Shown here: positions 1 through 8,547 of the stretch, piece by piece
Position numbering within the stretch: the stretch's first letter is position 1
Layout of the letters: each line of letters opens with the position of its first letter
Source of the DNA: Oscillibacter valericigenes
GTDB taxonomy: Bacteria; Bacillota; Clostridia; Oscillospirales; Oscillospiraceae
Direction of reading: 5' to 3'
Length of the DNA: 64,000 nt
NCBI RefSeq assembly: GCF_016902445.1
Contig: NZ_JACSNX010000003.1
Location: 62,001-126,000, forward strand
Program-made: the position numbers and the translations under genes
The notes under the pieces: model-generated
Seen by the model: only the letters and a program-made list of their open reading frames with translations
Told to the model about the DNA's origin: nothing
The model's database searches: none

Positions 1-350
1 ACCACCAGCTCGCAGGTGGCGCTGATGACAGCCTCGTTCAGATGCCCGCCGAAGGCGTGGCCCTCCTGGTCGGCGGCACACATGTGGAGGTGGCAGTAGA
101 ACGCGTCGTTCATGGTGTTGATGGTGCCCACCAGGGAGACGATCTCATAGACTCCCTGGAAGCGGTTGGACTTGTAGACCTTGGCGCCGGTGTCGAACAC
201 CCCCACAGTGAAGTCCTTCACGGCGCCCAGGGCGGTGACGGAGGCCAGCTTGACGCCCTCCTGCTCCGCAAAGACCTTCAGCTGGGTCAGAATTTCCTCA
301 CCCGGGTCCATGCGGACGATGTACGTGTCTCCGAATTTCCGGTATTCCAT
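1..350 (-). CDS. DUF296 (PPC domain) protein, C-terminus cut by window edge
   Basis: The leftward frame starts at the ATG at 350, after the ribosome site AGGAGG (read on the minus strand), and is open to the window edge. It begins MEYRKFGDTYIVRMDPGEE and later reads GHAFGGHLNEAVISATCELV. The glycine-histidine-leucine segment followed by A-x-I-S-A-T is the typical core of the PPC/DUF296 fold, a small trimeric domain found alone in bacteria and fused to AT-hooks in plant DNA-binding proteins. The bacterial stand-alone proteins have no settled biochemical role. The last residues of the protein are outside the window. The neighbouring XRE gene is divergent, so the region 351-495 must hold both promoters. 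Confidence 0.8.
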   Translation of the reverse strand, partial: MEYRKFGDTYIVRMDPGEEILTQLKVFAEQEGVKLASVTALGAVKDFTVGVFDTGAKVYKSNRFQGVYEIVSLVGTINTMNDAFYCHLHMCAADQEGHAFGGHLNEAVISATCELV

Positions 351-495
351 TGACAGTTCCTCCTGTGTTTGATCTCAGATACCCTAACGATACCACATCC
401 CAGGCCCCGCCGCAAGCCCCTGCGGCGGGCCGCAACGGTTTCTTGCGTGACAAATCGGCGGCCTATGTGGTATGCTGAGACCGGGAGGCGAGGCC

Positions 496-1146
496 ATGAA
501 CGCGGTGGGAAAGAATCTGAAACAGCTGCGCCAGCGGGAGAAGCTGACCCAGGACGCCCTGGCGGGGCGGCTCCATGTGACCCGGCAGGCGGTCTCCTCC
601 TGGGAGACCGGCAAGACCCAGCCGGACATTGAGACCCTGACCGCCCTGGCGGAGGCGCTGGGCGCCGACGTCCGGGAACTGATCTACGGCCCGGAGCGAG
701 TGGAACGGCTCTATATTCGGTTCCAGCGGCGGTACATCGTCTGTACCGCCATCTGTATTCTGGCGTTTCTGGCCTGGTGCGTACTGGAGCTGACGCTGGC
801 ACCGTACCTGGCGGAGTTGCTGAAGAAGGGGTATCTGGGTTGGCCTAGCTATATTTTCGCCTGTACGGTGCCGCCTGTTGTATATGCCGCGGCGGGAGTC
901 CTGCTGCCTTCCGCCATCTCCCTGTGGGGGGACATCCGGCTGCGCTCCGGCAGAGTGCGGCGGGTGCTGTCTGCCCTGGGACTGCTGCTCCTGGGCCACT
1001 ATGTGCTGTGGGCGGTGGTGCCGTTGTTGGGCAACTGGTATTCGATTTTTCGGGACTGGTTTTATCTGCTGTTCCGCCTGCCTCTTTTGCGAAACAGCTC
1101 CCTGTTCCTTGCGGGCTGCCTCCTGTTTTTGGGACTGAACAAATGA
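496..1146 (+). CDS. XRE-family regulator with C-terminal membrane domain
   Basis: The protein starts MNAVGKNLKQLRQREKLTQD and carries a Cro/CI-type helix-turn-helix over residues 5-60 (LAGRLHVTRQAVSSWETGKT, then a PDIETLTALAEALG stretch). The rest contains about four hydrophobic segments, roughly residues 80-105, 115-145, 165-185 and 190-215, so the regulator is probably tethered to the cytoplasmic membrane. The ATG at 496 is preferred over an in-frame ATG at 472 because GGGAGGCGAGG lies 5-7 bases before it. Such XRE-transmembrane proteins are common in clostridia and are usually local regulators of unknown signal. Target genes cannot be deduced; the divergent DUF296 gene is the nearest candidate. 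Confidence 0.8.
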   Translation: MNAVGKNLKQLRQREKLTQDALAGRLHVTRQAVSSWETGKTQPDIETLTALAEALGADVRELIYGPERVERLYIRFQRRYIVCTAICILAFLAWCVLELTLAPYLAELLKKGYLGWPSYIFACTVPPVVYAAAGVLLPSAISLWGDIRLRSGRVRRVLSALGLLLLGHYVLWAVVPLLGNWYSIFRDWFYLLFRLPLLRNSSLFLAGCLLFLGLNK

Positions 1147-1157
1147 GCGAAACTGGG

Positions 1158-1188
1158 TAAAAAAACCCGGACCGCATCGCGGTCCGGG
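1158..1188 (-). terminator. Rho-independent terminator of the 1197-2306 gene
   Basis: Perfect 10-bp stem, arms 1166-1175 and 1179-1188 with a 3-base loop. Read leftward it is followed by a run of T (1159-1165). The rightward gene ending at 1146 may share it, but its T-run on that side (GCGTTTCC) is weak. Confidence 0.85.
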
Positions 1189-1196
1189 CGTTTCCT

Positions 1197-2306
1197 TTAC
1201 TGGGGCAGCGTCAGGTCTCCCGGCTTGATCCAGCCGATCTTCTGGAAGAACAGCCCGAAGAGCCAGGTGAGGACGGCGGGGAGGACGAAGGAGATCAGGA
1301 TCAGCCCCGCCCAGTCAAAGGCCGTGGGGACAATGGCGGCGGCCCCGTTGGCCAGCGCCGCGTCGCTGGGGCTGACCCAGCCGGTCCAGACACCCAGCTG
1401 GCCGCACAGACCGCAGGTGCCCATGCCGGAGTTGATGGGGTCCCCGTTCATCTCCAGCTTGAAAAAGCAGGTGGCCAGGGGTCCGGTGACGGCGGAGGTC
1501 AAAATGGCCGGCAGCCAGATCCGGGGGTTCTTCACGATGTTGGGCATCTGCAGCATGGAGGTGCCGATGCCCTGGCTCACCAGACCGCCCCAGCGGTTCT
1601 CCCGGAAGGAGAGGACGGCGAAGCCCACCATGTTGGCGCAGCATCCCGCCACGGCGGCGCCCCCCGCCAGTCCGGTCAGCCCCAGGACGGAGCAGATGGC
1701 GGCGGAGGAGATGGGCAGCGTCAGGGCAATGCCCACCAGCACGGACACCAGCATGCCCATCCAGAAGGGCTGCAGCTCCGTGGTCCGCATGATCAGCTGG
1801 CCGAAGGCACTGGCCGCTCCGCCGATGGGCGGCGCGATGACCCAGGCAGCCCCCACGCCGATGAGGATGGTGACGATGGGCGTCACCAGAATGTCCACCT
1901 TGGTCTCCTTGCTGACGGCTTTGCCGAACTCCGCGGCGATGATGGCAACGAACAGCACTGCCAGAGGTCCGCCGGCCCCGCCCAGGGCGTTGCAGGCATA
2001 GCCCACCGTCACCAGGGAGAACAGCACCATGGGCGGCGCCTGGAGGGCATAGCCGATGGCTACCGCCATGGCGGACCCGCTCATGAACGACGCCAGTCCA
2101 CCGATGGTGTATCCCACGCCGTTGATGGTGATGATCTGAGCCGTGAGGAAGCCGATGTGGAACTGAGAGCCGATGGTGTTGAGGATCGTGCCGATCAGCA
2201 GGGAGCAGAAGAGGCCCTGGGCCATGGCGCCCAGGGCGTCGATGCCGTACCGCTTGGCGGAGATGACGATGTTCTTGCGTTTGAGAAATCCTTTGAACCG
2301 TTCCAT
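1197..2306 (-). CDS. PTS_EIIC_2/PfoR-like membrane transporter, putative niacin-related uptake
   Basis: A 369-residue protein with roughly eight to ten hydrophobic segments and glycine-rich loops (NGVGYTIGGLASFMSGSAMA, ALGGAGGPLAVLF, GLAGGAAVAGCCANMVGF), typical of the PTS_EIIC_2 family that includes clostridial PfoR. These proteins lack the phosphorylation domains of true PTS systems. The ATG at 2306 is chosen over a GTG at 2313-2315 because AGCAGG sits about 8 bases before it. Directly upstream are a consensus promoter and a palindrome matching the NiaR operator, and the next upstream gene encodes NiaR. The inference is transport of niacin or another NAD precursor, repressed when niacin is plentiful. 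The family assignment is firm; the substrate is inferred only from regulation. Confidence 0.75.
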   Translation of the reverse strand: MERFKGFLKRKNIVISAKRYGIDALGAMAQGLFCSLLIGTILNTIGSQFHIGFLTAQIITINGVGYTIGGLASFMSGSAMAVAIGYALQAPPMVLFSLVTVGYACNALGGAGGPLAVLFVAIIAAEFGKAVSKETKVDILVTPIVTILIGVGAAWVIAPPIGGAASAFGQLIMRTTELQPFWMGMLVSVLVGIALTLPISSAAICSVLGLTGLAGGAAVAGCCANMVGFAVLSFRENRWGGLVSQGIGTSMLQMPNIVKNPRIWLPAILTSAVTGPLATCFFKLEMNGDPINSGMGTCGLCGQLGVWTGWVSPSDAALANGAAAIVPTAFDWAGLILISFVLPAVLTWLFGLFFQKIGWIKPGDLTLPQ

Positions 2307-2336
2307 GGGAGACACCTGCTTTTATGTAGAATTGAA

Positions 2337-2374
2337 ATACGGTTTACATGTGTCAAGACACCTGTAAACCGTAT
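2337..2374 (-). promoter_or_regulatory. NiaR-like operator overlapping transporter promoter start
   Basis: Palindrome with 18-bp arms (2337-2354 and 2357-2374), one mismatch and a 2-base centre. Read leftward its core is ACAGGTGTCTTGACACATGT, which fits the published NiaR (YrxA) operator built around TGTCTTGACA. It begins inside the -10 hexamer, so bound repressor would block initiation. Confidence 0.75.
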
Positions 2375-2401
2375 CATACACAAGAATCTTCCATCTGTCA
2401 A
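2373..2401 (-). promoter_or_regulatory. Promoter of the NiaR-controlled transporter
   Basis: On the minus strand TTGACA (2396-2401) and TATGAT (2373-2378) are separated by exactly 17 bases. The -35 is perfect and the -10 differs at one base. Confidence 0.8.
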
Positions 2402-2419
2402 CCGCTTTTTTGCAGCTGG

Positions 2420-2932
2420 TCACCCCTCCAGAAGAACGCCCAGCCGCCGCAGCTCCTGCCGGACCCGGTCAAAGGCCGCTTCGTCCGGACAGGAGAGGGT
2501 GTGGAGGTGGATGCCCTCCGTCAGCTCCGACAGGGGGCGGGCGTCCGGCTGGCTGCAGCGGGCGAGGAACTGGGCCACATCGTACCGGCTGACAAGCTGC
2601 AGGGGCCCCGTCAGCTGGCCGTAGATGGGATGCTCCACAATGACGTCCAGCACCGTGCAGCCCTGGTCCACCATGGCGTTCAGCTCCGCCTCCATACCGG
2701 CGGCATCGTGCTGGACAGCCACCTGCCGCACCAGGCCCGCCGTCTCCCGCAGGATCACATACCCCCGGGGCGTGGCGGAGATCTCCGCCCCCGCCGCCCG
2801 CAGCAGAGCGATGTCTCCCACGATGATTTGCCGGCTGACGGCAAATCGGGCCGCCAGGGCTGAGGCGCTGACGGGCTGTTTGGAATTCTGCAGAAGCTCC
2901 CGGATGGCCTGCCGCCGTTCCTCTGCGCGCAT
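2420..2932 (-). CDS. niaR: Transcriptional repressor NiaR (HTH_11 + 3H domain)
   Basis: A 170-residue protein with an N-terminal winged HTH (residues 4-58, VSASALAARFAVSRQIIVGD) and a C-terminal 3H domain named for three conserved histidines. The candidates here are His75 (QHDAAGMEAEL), His101 (VEHPIYGQLTGP) and His142/His144 (GIHLHTLSC). In the family the 3H domain binds nicotinic acid and a divalent metal, and NiaR represses NAD biosynthesis and niacin uptake genes. Its ATG follows AAAGGAG. The promoter TTGCAA-16-TATACT (2961-2988) is followed at 2948-2959 by the palindrome CTGTCATGACAG, a shorter version of the NiaR site, which suggests autoregulation. The transporter downstream carries a full site. 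Confidence 0.9.
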   Translation of the reverse strand: MRAEERRQAIRELLQNSKQPVSASALAARFAVSRQIIVGDIALLRAAGAEISATPRGYVILRETAGLVRQVAVQHDAAGMEAELNAMVDQGCTVLDVIVEHPIYGQLTGPLQLVSRYDVAQFLARCSQPDARPLSELTEGIHLHTLSCPDEAAFDRVRQELRRLGVLLEG

Positions 2933-2947
2933 GGAGATCTCTCCTTT

Positions 2948-2988
2948 CTGTCATGACAGCAGTATAGCACATCCCCGGCGGATTGCAA
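2948..2988 (-). promoter_or_regulatory. niaR promoter with short palindromic operator
   Basis: On the minus strand TTGCAA (2983-2988), 16 bases, TATACT (2961-2966), then the 12-bp perfect palindrome CTGTCATGACAG at 2948-2959, which shares TGTC-TGACA with the NiaR core. Confidence 0.6.
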
Positions 2989-2990
2989 AG

Positions 2991-3021
2991 AAAAAAGGAG
3001 AGCCGAGGCTCTCCTTTTTTT
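2991..3021. terminator. Terminator of the liv operon
   Basis: Stem 2997-3004/3007-3014 (GGAGAGCC with a 2-base loop) flanked by A-run and T-run on both sides, so it can act in both directions. It closes the leftward liv operon just after livF. Confidence 0.85.
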
Positions 3022-3027
3022 GCAGGC

Positions 3028-3738
3028 TCAGCCGCCCAGATAGGCACGCTTGATCTCCGGACTGGCCAGCAGCTCCTGCCCGGTGCCGGAGGTGACGATC
3101 CTGCCGGTCTCCAGCACATAGCCCCGGTCGGCGATGCTCAGAGCCGCCTGGGCGTTCTGCTCCACCAGCAGGATGGTGGTACCGGCTTTGTGAAGGGTCC
3201 GGATGATCTCAAAGATCTGCTCCACCAGGATGGGAGCAAGGCCCATGGAGGGCTCATCCAGCATCAGCAGCTTGGGACGGCTCATCAGGGCCCGGCCCAT
3301 GGCCAGCATCTGCTGCTCACCGCCGGAGAGGGTGCCGGCGATCTGCCGCCGCCGCTCCATCAGCCGGGGAAAATGGGTGTAGACCTTTTCCAGGTCCTGG
3401 TCGATGCCGGCCCCGGACCGGGTGTAGGCCCCCATCTGAAGGTTTTCCTCCACGGTCATCTGCAGGAAGATCCGCCGTCCCTCCGGTACCTGGGCCAGCC
3501 CCTTGGCCACGATTTTGTGGGCGGGGATCCCCATCAGGCTCTCGCCCAGAAACTCAATGGAGCCGGTGCGGGAGTGGAGCAGGCCGGAGATGGTCTGCAG
3601 GGTGGTGGATTTGCCGGCGCCGTTGGCGCCGATCAGGGTGACGATCTCCCCGGGATTCACCTCGAAAGAGACGCCCTTGATGGCGTGGATGGCGCCGTAG
3701 TAGACGTTGATGTCGCTGACTTTCAGGATCGGTTCCAT
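3028..3738 (-). CDS. livF: Branched-chain amino acid ABC transporter, ATP-binding protein LivF
   Basis: A 236-residue ABC ATPase with Walker A GANGAGKST, signature LSGGEQQMLAMGRAL and Walker B LLMLDEPSMGLAP. It energises uptake of leucine, isoleucine and valine together with LivG, LivH and LivM at the inner face of the membrane. The ATG at 3738 is chosen over a GTG at 3742-3744 because AAGGAGG lies 7 bases before the ATG but only one base before the GTG. The gene follows livG with almost no gap, consistent with translational coupling. It is the last gene of the operon. The SMGLAP and LVEQNAQAAL segments distinguish the LivF from the LivG type. Confidence 0.95.
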   Translation of the reverse strand: MEPILKVSDINVYYGAIHAIKGVSFEVNPGEIVTLIGANGAGKSTTLQTISGLLHSRTGSIEFLGESLMGIPAHKIVAKGLAQVPEGRRIFLQMTVEENLQMGAYTRSGAGIDQDLEKVYTHFPRLMERRRQIAGTLSGGEQQMLAMGRALMSRPKLLMLDEPSMGLAPILVEQIFEIIRTLHKAGTTILLVEQNAQAALSIADRGYVLETGRIVTSGTGQELLASPEIKRAYLGG

Positions 3739-3740
3739 GG

Positions 3741-4581
<841 letters not shown>

Positions 4582-4589
<8 letters not shown>

Positions 4590-5658
4590 CGATGGCAGCC
4601 CCCTTTCTTCTGGGAATGATCCGGCTGATCAGCGCCCGCACCTGCGGATTGTTGGTGGCCAGCATCACCAGGATCAGCACGATGGCGTACACCAGCATCC
4701 GGTAGTCGGAGAACTGCCGCAGAGCCTCCGGCAGCACATACAGGACCACCGTGGCGATGATGGAGCCCCAGATGCTGCCCAGGCCCCCCAGCACCACATA
4801 CACCAGCACCAGGATGGAGGTGTTGAAGTCGAACTGCGCGGCAGTGACGTTGGAGTAGTTCAGGCCGAACAGGGCGCCGGCGGCACCCGCCAGGGAGGCG
4901 GAGGTGACAAAGGCGATCAGCTTGTACTTGGTGACGTTGATGCCTACGCTCTCGGCGGCGATCCGGTTGTCCCGGATGGCCATGACGGCCCGGCCGGTCC
5001 GGCTGCGGACCAGATTCAGCACCACCACCAGGGTGATCATGATCAGCACGAAGCCCATGGTGAACGTGGCGATGCGGGCATTGCCGGTGGCGCCCTGGGC
5101 GCCCTTGATGATCTCGATGCCGTTCTCGCTGAGGCCCAGGGAGGACATGCTCTTGGTGCCGTCCACGTTCAGGGCGATGTGCAGGCCGTTCTCGTCCCAG
5201 CCCACCAGCAGGCAGTTGATGAGGTCCTTGATGATCTCGCCGAAGGCCAGGGTGACGATGGCCAGATAGTCGCCCCGCAGCCGCAGCACCGGGATGCCCA
5301 CGATGAAGCCCACGATGGCGGCGAAGAAGGCGCCCGCCACCAGGGCGATGACCATCCGCACCAGGTCATTGGGGACAGCGGACTGGAGGCTCATGGCGGT
5401 GATGATGCCGGAGAAGGCGCCCACGCTCATGAAACCCGCGTGGCCCAGGGACAGCTCCCCCAGGACACCCACCGTCAGGTTCAGGGAGACAGACATGCAC
5501 ACATAGCAGCAGATGGGCACCAGCATGCCGCCCAGGGAGCGGCTCACCAGCCCCTGGGACTGGCAGATGGACACCACGATAAAGGCCAGGATCACGCCCA
5601 GGTATGTGGCGTAATCCGCCTTGGTGATGGTCTTCATATTCTTGAAATAGCTCTTCAT
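4582..5658 (-). CDS. livM: Branched-chain amino acid ABC transporter permease LivM
   Basis: A 358-residue polytopic protein with about nine hydrophobic segments, including the family segments GVLGELSLGHAGFMSVGAF near residue 65 and VYVVLGGLGSIWGSIIATVV near residue 290. LivM forms the translocation channel with LivH. It starts at the ATG at 5658 after GAGGTGG, only 9 bases after livH ends, and overlaps livG at its own end. An internal loop (about residues 150-185, NVDGTKSMSSLGLSENGIEI) is longer than in E. coli LivM and probably faces outside. Confidence 0.95.
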
Positions 5659-5667
5659 GCCGCCACC

Positions 5668-6588
5668 TCACACTTTCTCGGGCACGTACTTGCCCAGCAG
5701 GCCGGACGGCTTCACCAGCAGCACCACGATCAGCACGGCGAAGAGGATCGTATTGGACAGCTGGGTGGAGATATAGGCCTGGGCCAGGGCCTCGATGATC
5801 CCCAGCAGCAGGCCACCCAGGAAGGCGCCGGGGATGGAGCCGATGCCGCCGAACACCGCGGCGGTGAAGGCCTTGATGCCGGGCATGGAGCCGGTGGTGG
5901 GCTGGAGCACCGGGGAGTAGGAGCACAGCAGGACGCCTGCGACGGCCGCCAGAGCGGAGCCGATGGCGAACGTCATGGAGATGGTGGCGTTGACGTTGAT
6001 GCCCATCAGCTGGGCGGCGCCCCGGTCCTCGGAGCAGGCCCGCATGGCCTTGCCCATCCTGCTCTTTCCGGTAAAGGTGGTGAGGCCCAGCATGATGACC
6101 ACGCAGGCCGCGATGGTCAGCAGCGCCACATAGGAGATCCGCAGCTGACCGCCGAACAGGGTCAGCTGGCCGCTGACGATGGGGGTGAAGTTCTTGGGGT
6201 TGGCGCCGAACAGCAGCTGGGCCGCGTTCTGCAGGAAGTAGCTGACGCCGATGGCGGTGATCAGCACCGCCAGGGACCCGGCCTGGCGCAGGGGGCGGTA
6301 GGCCAGCCCCTCGATGACCACGCCCAGCACCGTGCACACCGCCATGGCCAGCAGGACGGACACCAGCGCCACGATACCCGAGGCCAGGGTGGAGGGATCG
6401 TCCCCCAGCAGGTTGCTGCCTGCAAACATGGTCACGTAAAAGGACACATAGGCGCCCACCATGATGACATCGCCGTGGGCGAAGTTCAGCATCTTGGCGA
6501 TGCCGTACACCATGGTGTAGCCCAGGGCAATGATGGCATAGATGCTTCCCAGGCTGATGCCGGTGATCAGGTAGGATAGAAATTCCAT
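5668..6588 (-). CDS. livH: Branched-chain amino acid ABC transporter permease LivH
   Basis: A 306-residue membrane protein starting MEFLSYLITGISLGSIYAII, with the LivH-family segment LGYTMVYGIAKMLNFAHGDV and near the end AAVFGGIGSIPGAFLGGLLL. About eight membrane spans. It is the first of the four membrane-complex genes and follows the binding-protein gene livJ after a 150-base gap containing two strong hairpins but no T-run. That arrangement fits a single transcript in which the binding protein is made in excess over the permease. Confidence 0.95.
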   Translation of the reverse strand: MEFLSYLITGISLGSIYAIIALGYTMVYGIAKMLNFAHGDVIMVGAYVSFYVTMFAGSNLLGDDPSTLASGIVALVSVLLAMAVCTVLGVVIEGLAYRPLRQAGSLAVLITAIGVSYFLQNAAQLLFGANPKNFTPIVSGQLTLFGGQLRISYVALLTIAACVVIMLGLTTFTGKSRMGKAMRACSEDRGAAQLMGINVNATISMTFAIGSALAAVAGVLLCSYSPVLQPTTGSMPGIKAFTAAVFGGIGSIPGAFLGGLLLGIIEALAQAYISTQLSNTILFAVLIVVLLVKPSGLLGKYVPEKV

Positions 6589-6609
6589 ACTTATTTTCCT
6601 CTCTTTCCC

Positions 6610-6668
6610 CTTCTATGGCAGAAACTGAAGCGGCGACGGGATCTCCGCGTCGGTTTCCGCCATAGAAG
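6610..6668 (-). other. Long imperfect hairpin between livJ and livH
   Basis: Arms of about 24 bases (from 6610 and back from 6668), with CTTCTATGGC pairing perfectly and scattered mismatches further in. No T-run follows, so it is unlikely to be a full terminator; it may protect the livJ message or lower downstream expression. Confidence 0.6.
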
Positions 6669-6670
6669 CC

Positions 6671-6707
6671 CAGGGAGGGCTGCCGGATGCCCGGCAGCCG
6701 GTCCCTG
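6671..6707 (-). other. Second GC-rich hairpin between livJ and livH
   Basis: GGCTGCCGG (6678-6686) pairs with CCGGCAGCC (6691-6699) over a 4-base loop, extended outward by CAGGGA/TCCCTG. No T-run; a partial attenuator or mRNA-processing structure. Confidence 0.6.
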
Positions 6708-6741
6708 TCCTCTATTTCAGCGGAGTGTGTGTTCCACTGCT

Positions 6742-7935
6742 TCAGGGAGTGACGTAGGTGCCGTTCTCGATGATGACGGCGGTGGGGTCCTTGCTAACGG
6801 CGCCGTTGGCGTCCCAGGTCATCTCGGAACCGGCGCTGGTCAGGCCGGTGACGGAGATGGTGGGCATGACCTCGATCAGGGCGTCGCAGATGTCCTCGGT
6901 GGCCATGTCGGCGGTGACGCCGGCGGCCTGGATGGCCTGATACAGGGTGTAGATGGCGTCATAGGCGTCGGCGCCGAACTGGTTGGGGGTCCCGCCGTAG
7001 GCCTCCTGGTACTTGGTAACAAAGTTCTGGGTCATCTCGTCCTCCGCATCGGCGGAGAAGGGGGTCAGCAGGTACACGCCCTCGGCCAGGGAGGCGTCGA
7101 AGTTGTCGGCGGTCAGGATGCCGTCCATGCCGTCCACGCCGAAGAAGGTGGGCTTGTAGCCCAAGGCATTGGCCTGGGTAAGGATGGCGGAGGCAGGGGT
7201 GTAGTAGATGGGCAGGAACAGCAGGTCGGCACCGGCGGACTGAGCGGCGGTCAGCTGCACGTTGAAGTCAGTCTGGTTGGCCTCGGCGAAGGTGCCCTCG
7301 TAGACGATGTCCATGCCCCGGGCGTCGGCCTCGGCCTTGAAGTTGTCACGGATGCCGATGGAGTATTGCTCGTCGTTCTTGTAGATGATGCCGATCTTGG
7401 CGTCCGGGAAGTGCTCGTTGATGTACTGCGCGGAGCGGGAGCCCTGGTTGGAGTCGGTGAAGCAGATCTGGAACACGTTGTCGTTGTTTTCGATGACGTC
7501 ATCACCGGAGGCGGAGGGAGTCAGCGTAAACACCCGGTCATCATAGGTCAGCGGCACCACGGACAGAGCCGGCTGAGTGGTGACGGTGCCCACCAGGATC
7601 TGCATCCCCTTGTCCATCAGACTGTTGTAGGCGTTGACGGAGGTTTCGGCATCGTTGACGTCATCGGCAGCGGGCAGCAGCTCGAACTGGATGTCGCCGC
7701 CCAGGGCGTTGATCTCGTCCACGGCGATCTGGGCGGAGTTGGCCACACAGGTGCCGTAGATGGCAGCGCCGCCGGTCAGGGGGCCGATGACGCCGATCTT
7801 GAAGGCGGTGCCGGTGGACACGGTGGTGTCAGAGCCGCCGTCATCCGCGGCGGACGTGTCGTTTCCACCGCCGCAGGCGGTGAGCCCCAGTGCCATGGTC
7901 AAAGCCAGGGCAAGCGCAAGTAACTTCTTCTTCAT
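6742..7935 (-). CDS. livJ: Branched-chain amino acid substrate-binding lipoprotein LivJ/LivK
   Basis: A 397-residue Leu/Ile/Val-binding protein. The N-terminus is a lipoprotein signal peptide (MKKKLLALALALTMALG) with lipobox LTAC-G at about residues 18-22, followed by an Asp/Ser/Thr-rich linker, so the mature protein is anchored outside the membrane by a diacylglyceryl cysteine. The mature part begins FKIGVIGPLTGGAAIYG, the usual first strand of the type I periplasmic-binding fold. The ATG at 7935 follows AAGGAG. TATAAT on the minus strand just upstream is a plausible -10. It is the first gene of the livJHMGF transcript. Confidence 0.95.
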   Translation of the reverse strand: MKKKLLALALALTMALGLTACGGGNDTSAADDGGSDTTVSTGTAFKIGVIGPLTGGAAIYGTCVANSAQIAVDEINALGGDIQFELLPAADDVNDAETSVNAYNSLMDKGMQILVGTVTTQPALSVVPLTYDDRVFTLTPSASGDDVIENNDNVFQICFTDSNQGSRSAQYINEHFPDAKIGIIYKNDEQYSIGIRDNFKAEADARGMDIVYEGTFAEANQTDFNVQLTAAQSAGADLLFLPIYYTPASAILTQANALGYKPTFFGVDGMDGILTADNFDASLAEGVYLLTPFSADAEDEMTQNFVTKYQEAYGGTPNQFGADAYDAIYTLYQAIQAAGVTADMATEDICDALIEVMPTISVTGLTSAGSEMTWDANGAVSKDPTAVIIENGTYVTP

Positions 7936-7970
7936 CTTGTATTCTCCTTTTCCTGGATAGAATTATACAA

Positions 7971-8002
7971 AAAAGCGGCCCCGCCAGATGCGGAGCCGCT
8001 TT
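7971..8002 (-). terminator. Terminator of the small membrane gene 8026-8298
   Basis: AAAGCGGC/GCCGCTTT stem with inner CCGC/GCGG, followed leftward by a run of T before the livJ promoter region. Confidence 0.75.
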
Positions 8003-8025
8003 ACTGTATCACACAGTGATGCACC

Positions 8026-8298
8026 TCATCGCAATCTTGGCGAATCGCAATATTCCAATACCAACAGGACCAGTACCAGAATGGAAATGCCCGCTACAAA
8101 TACGCTTACCAAAATGGTAATGGATACCAGCGCGCAAATAATAATGGACGCCAGCAGAATGGCGTCCAGAATGAGGGCGATATGGCTCTTGGAGGTGCAG
8201 GACATCGCGGCGGAATGCGCGCGAGAAGCAGACGTCGTACCGTTGGCAGACGCATCAGTCATGGTCATATTCTGGGTCATCATCATACAACCGGCCAT
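8026..8298 (-). CDS. Small membrane protein of unknown function
   Basis: I do not recognise a family. The 90-residue product starts at the ATG at 8298, with AAAGGAG 10 bases upstream, and ends before a good terminator, which supports a real gene. The first 35 residues are polar and rich in Thr, Ser and Met; residues 37-85 hold two adjacent hydrophobic stretches (HIALILDAILLASIIICALV and ILVSVFVAGISILVLVLLVL). It is probably a two-span membrane protein. It lies alone between livJ and the dehydrogenase gene. The region 8299-8490 upstream is AT-rich and contains no gene. Confidence 0.55.
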   Translation of the reverse strand: MAGCMMMTQNMTMTDASANGTTSASRAHSAAMSCTSKSHIALILDAILLASIIICALVSITILVSVFVAGISILVLVLLVLEYCDSPRLR

Positions 8299-8494
8299 TC
8301 TGTACGACTCCTTTCGCAGCAGACAACTGCTTGATGTTGACTCACATTCTACCGACTCTCTGCAAAAAAGTCAATCCGGAAGTTAGAAAATATTTGCCGG
8401 ATTAGCGTCAAAAAATCAAAATATATTTATGCAGAATATACAAAAACGGCGGACGAGCCAGCGACAAAAGCAAAATTTAAGGCGGAAAAACACA

Positions 8495-8526
8495 AAAAAG
8501 GGGGAGACGGCGCATGCCGTCTCCCC
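8495..8526 (-). terminator. Terminator after the Fe-dehydrogenase gene
   Basis: Perfect 11-bp stem (8501-8511/8516-8526) with a 4-base loop, followed leftward by CTTTTTTG. Confidence 0.85.
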
Positions 8527-8547
8527 TCTGCGTTGTCTGGAAAAATT

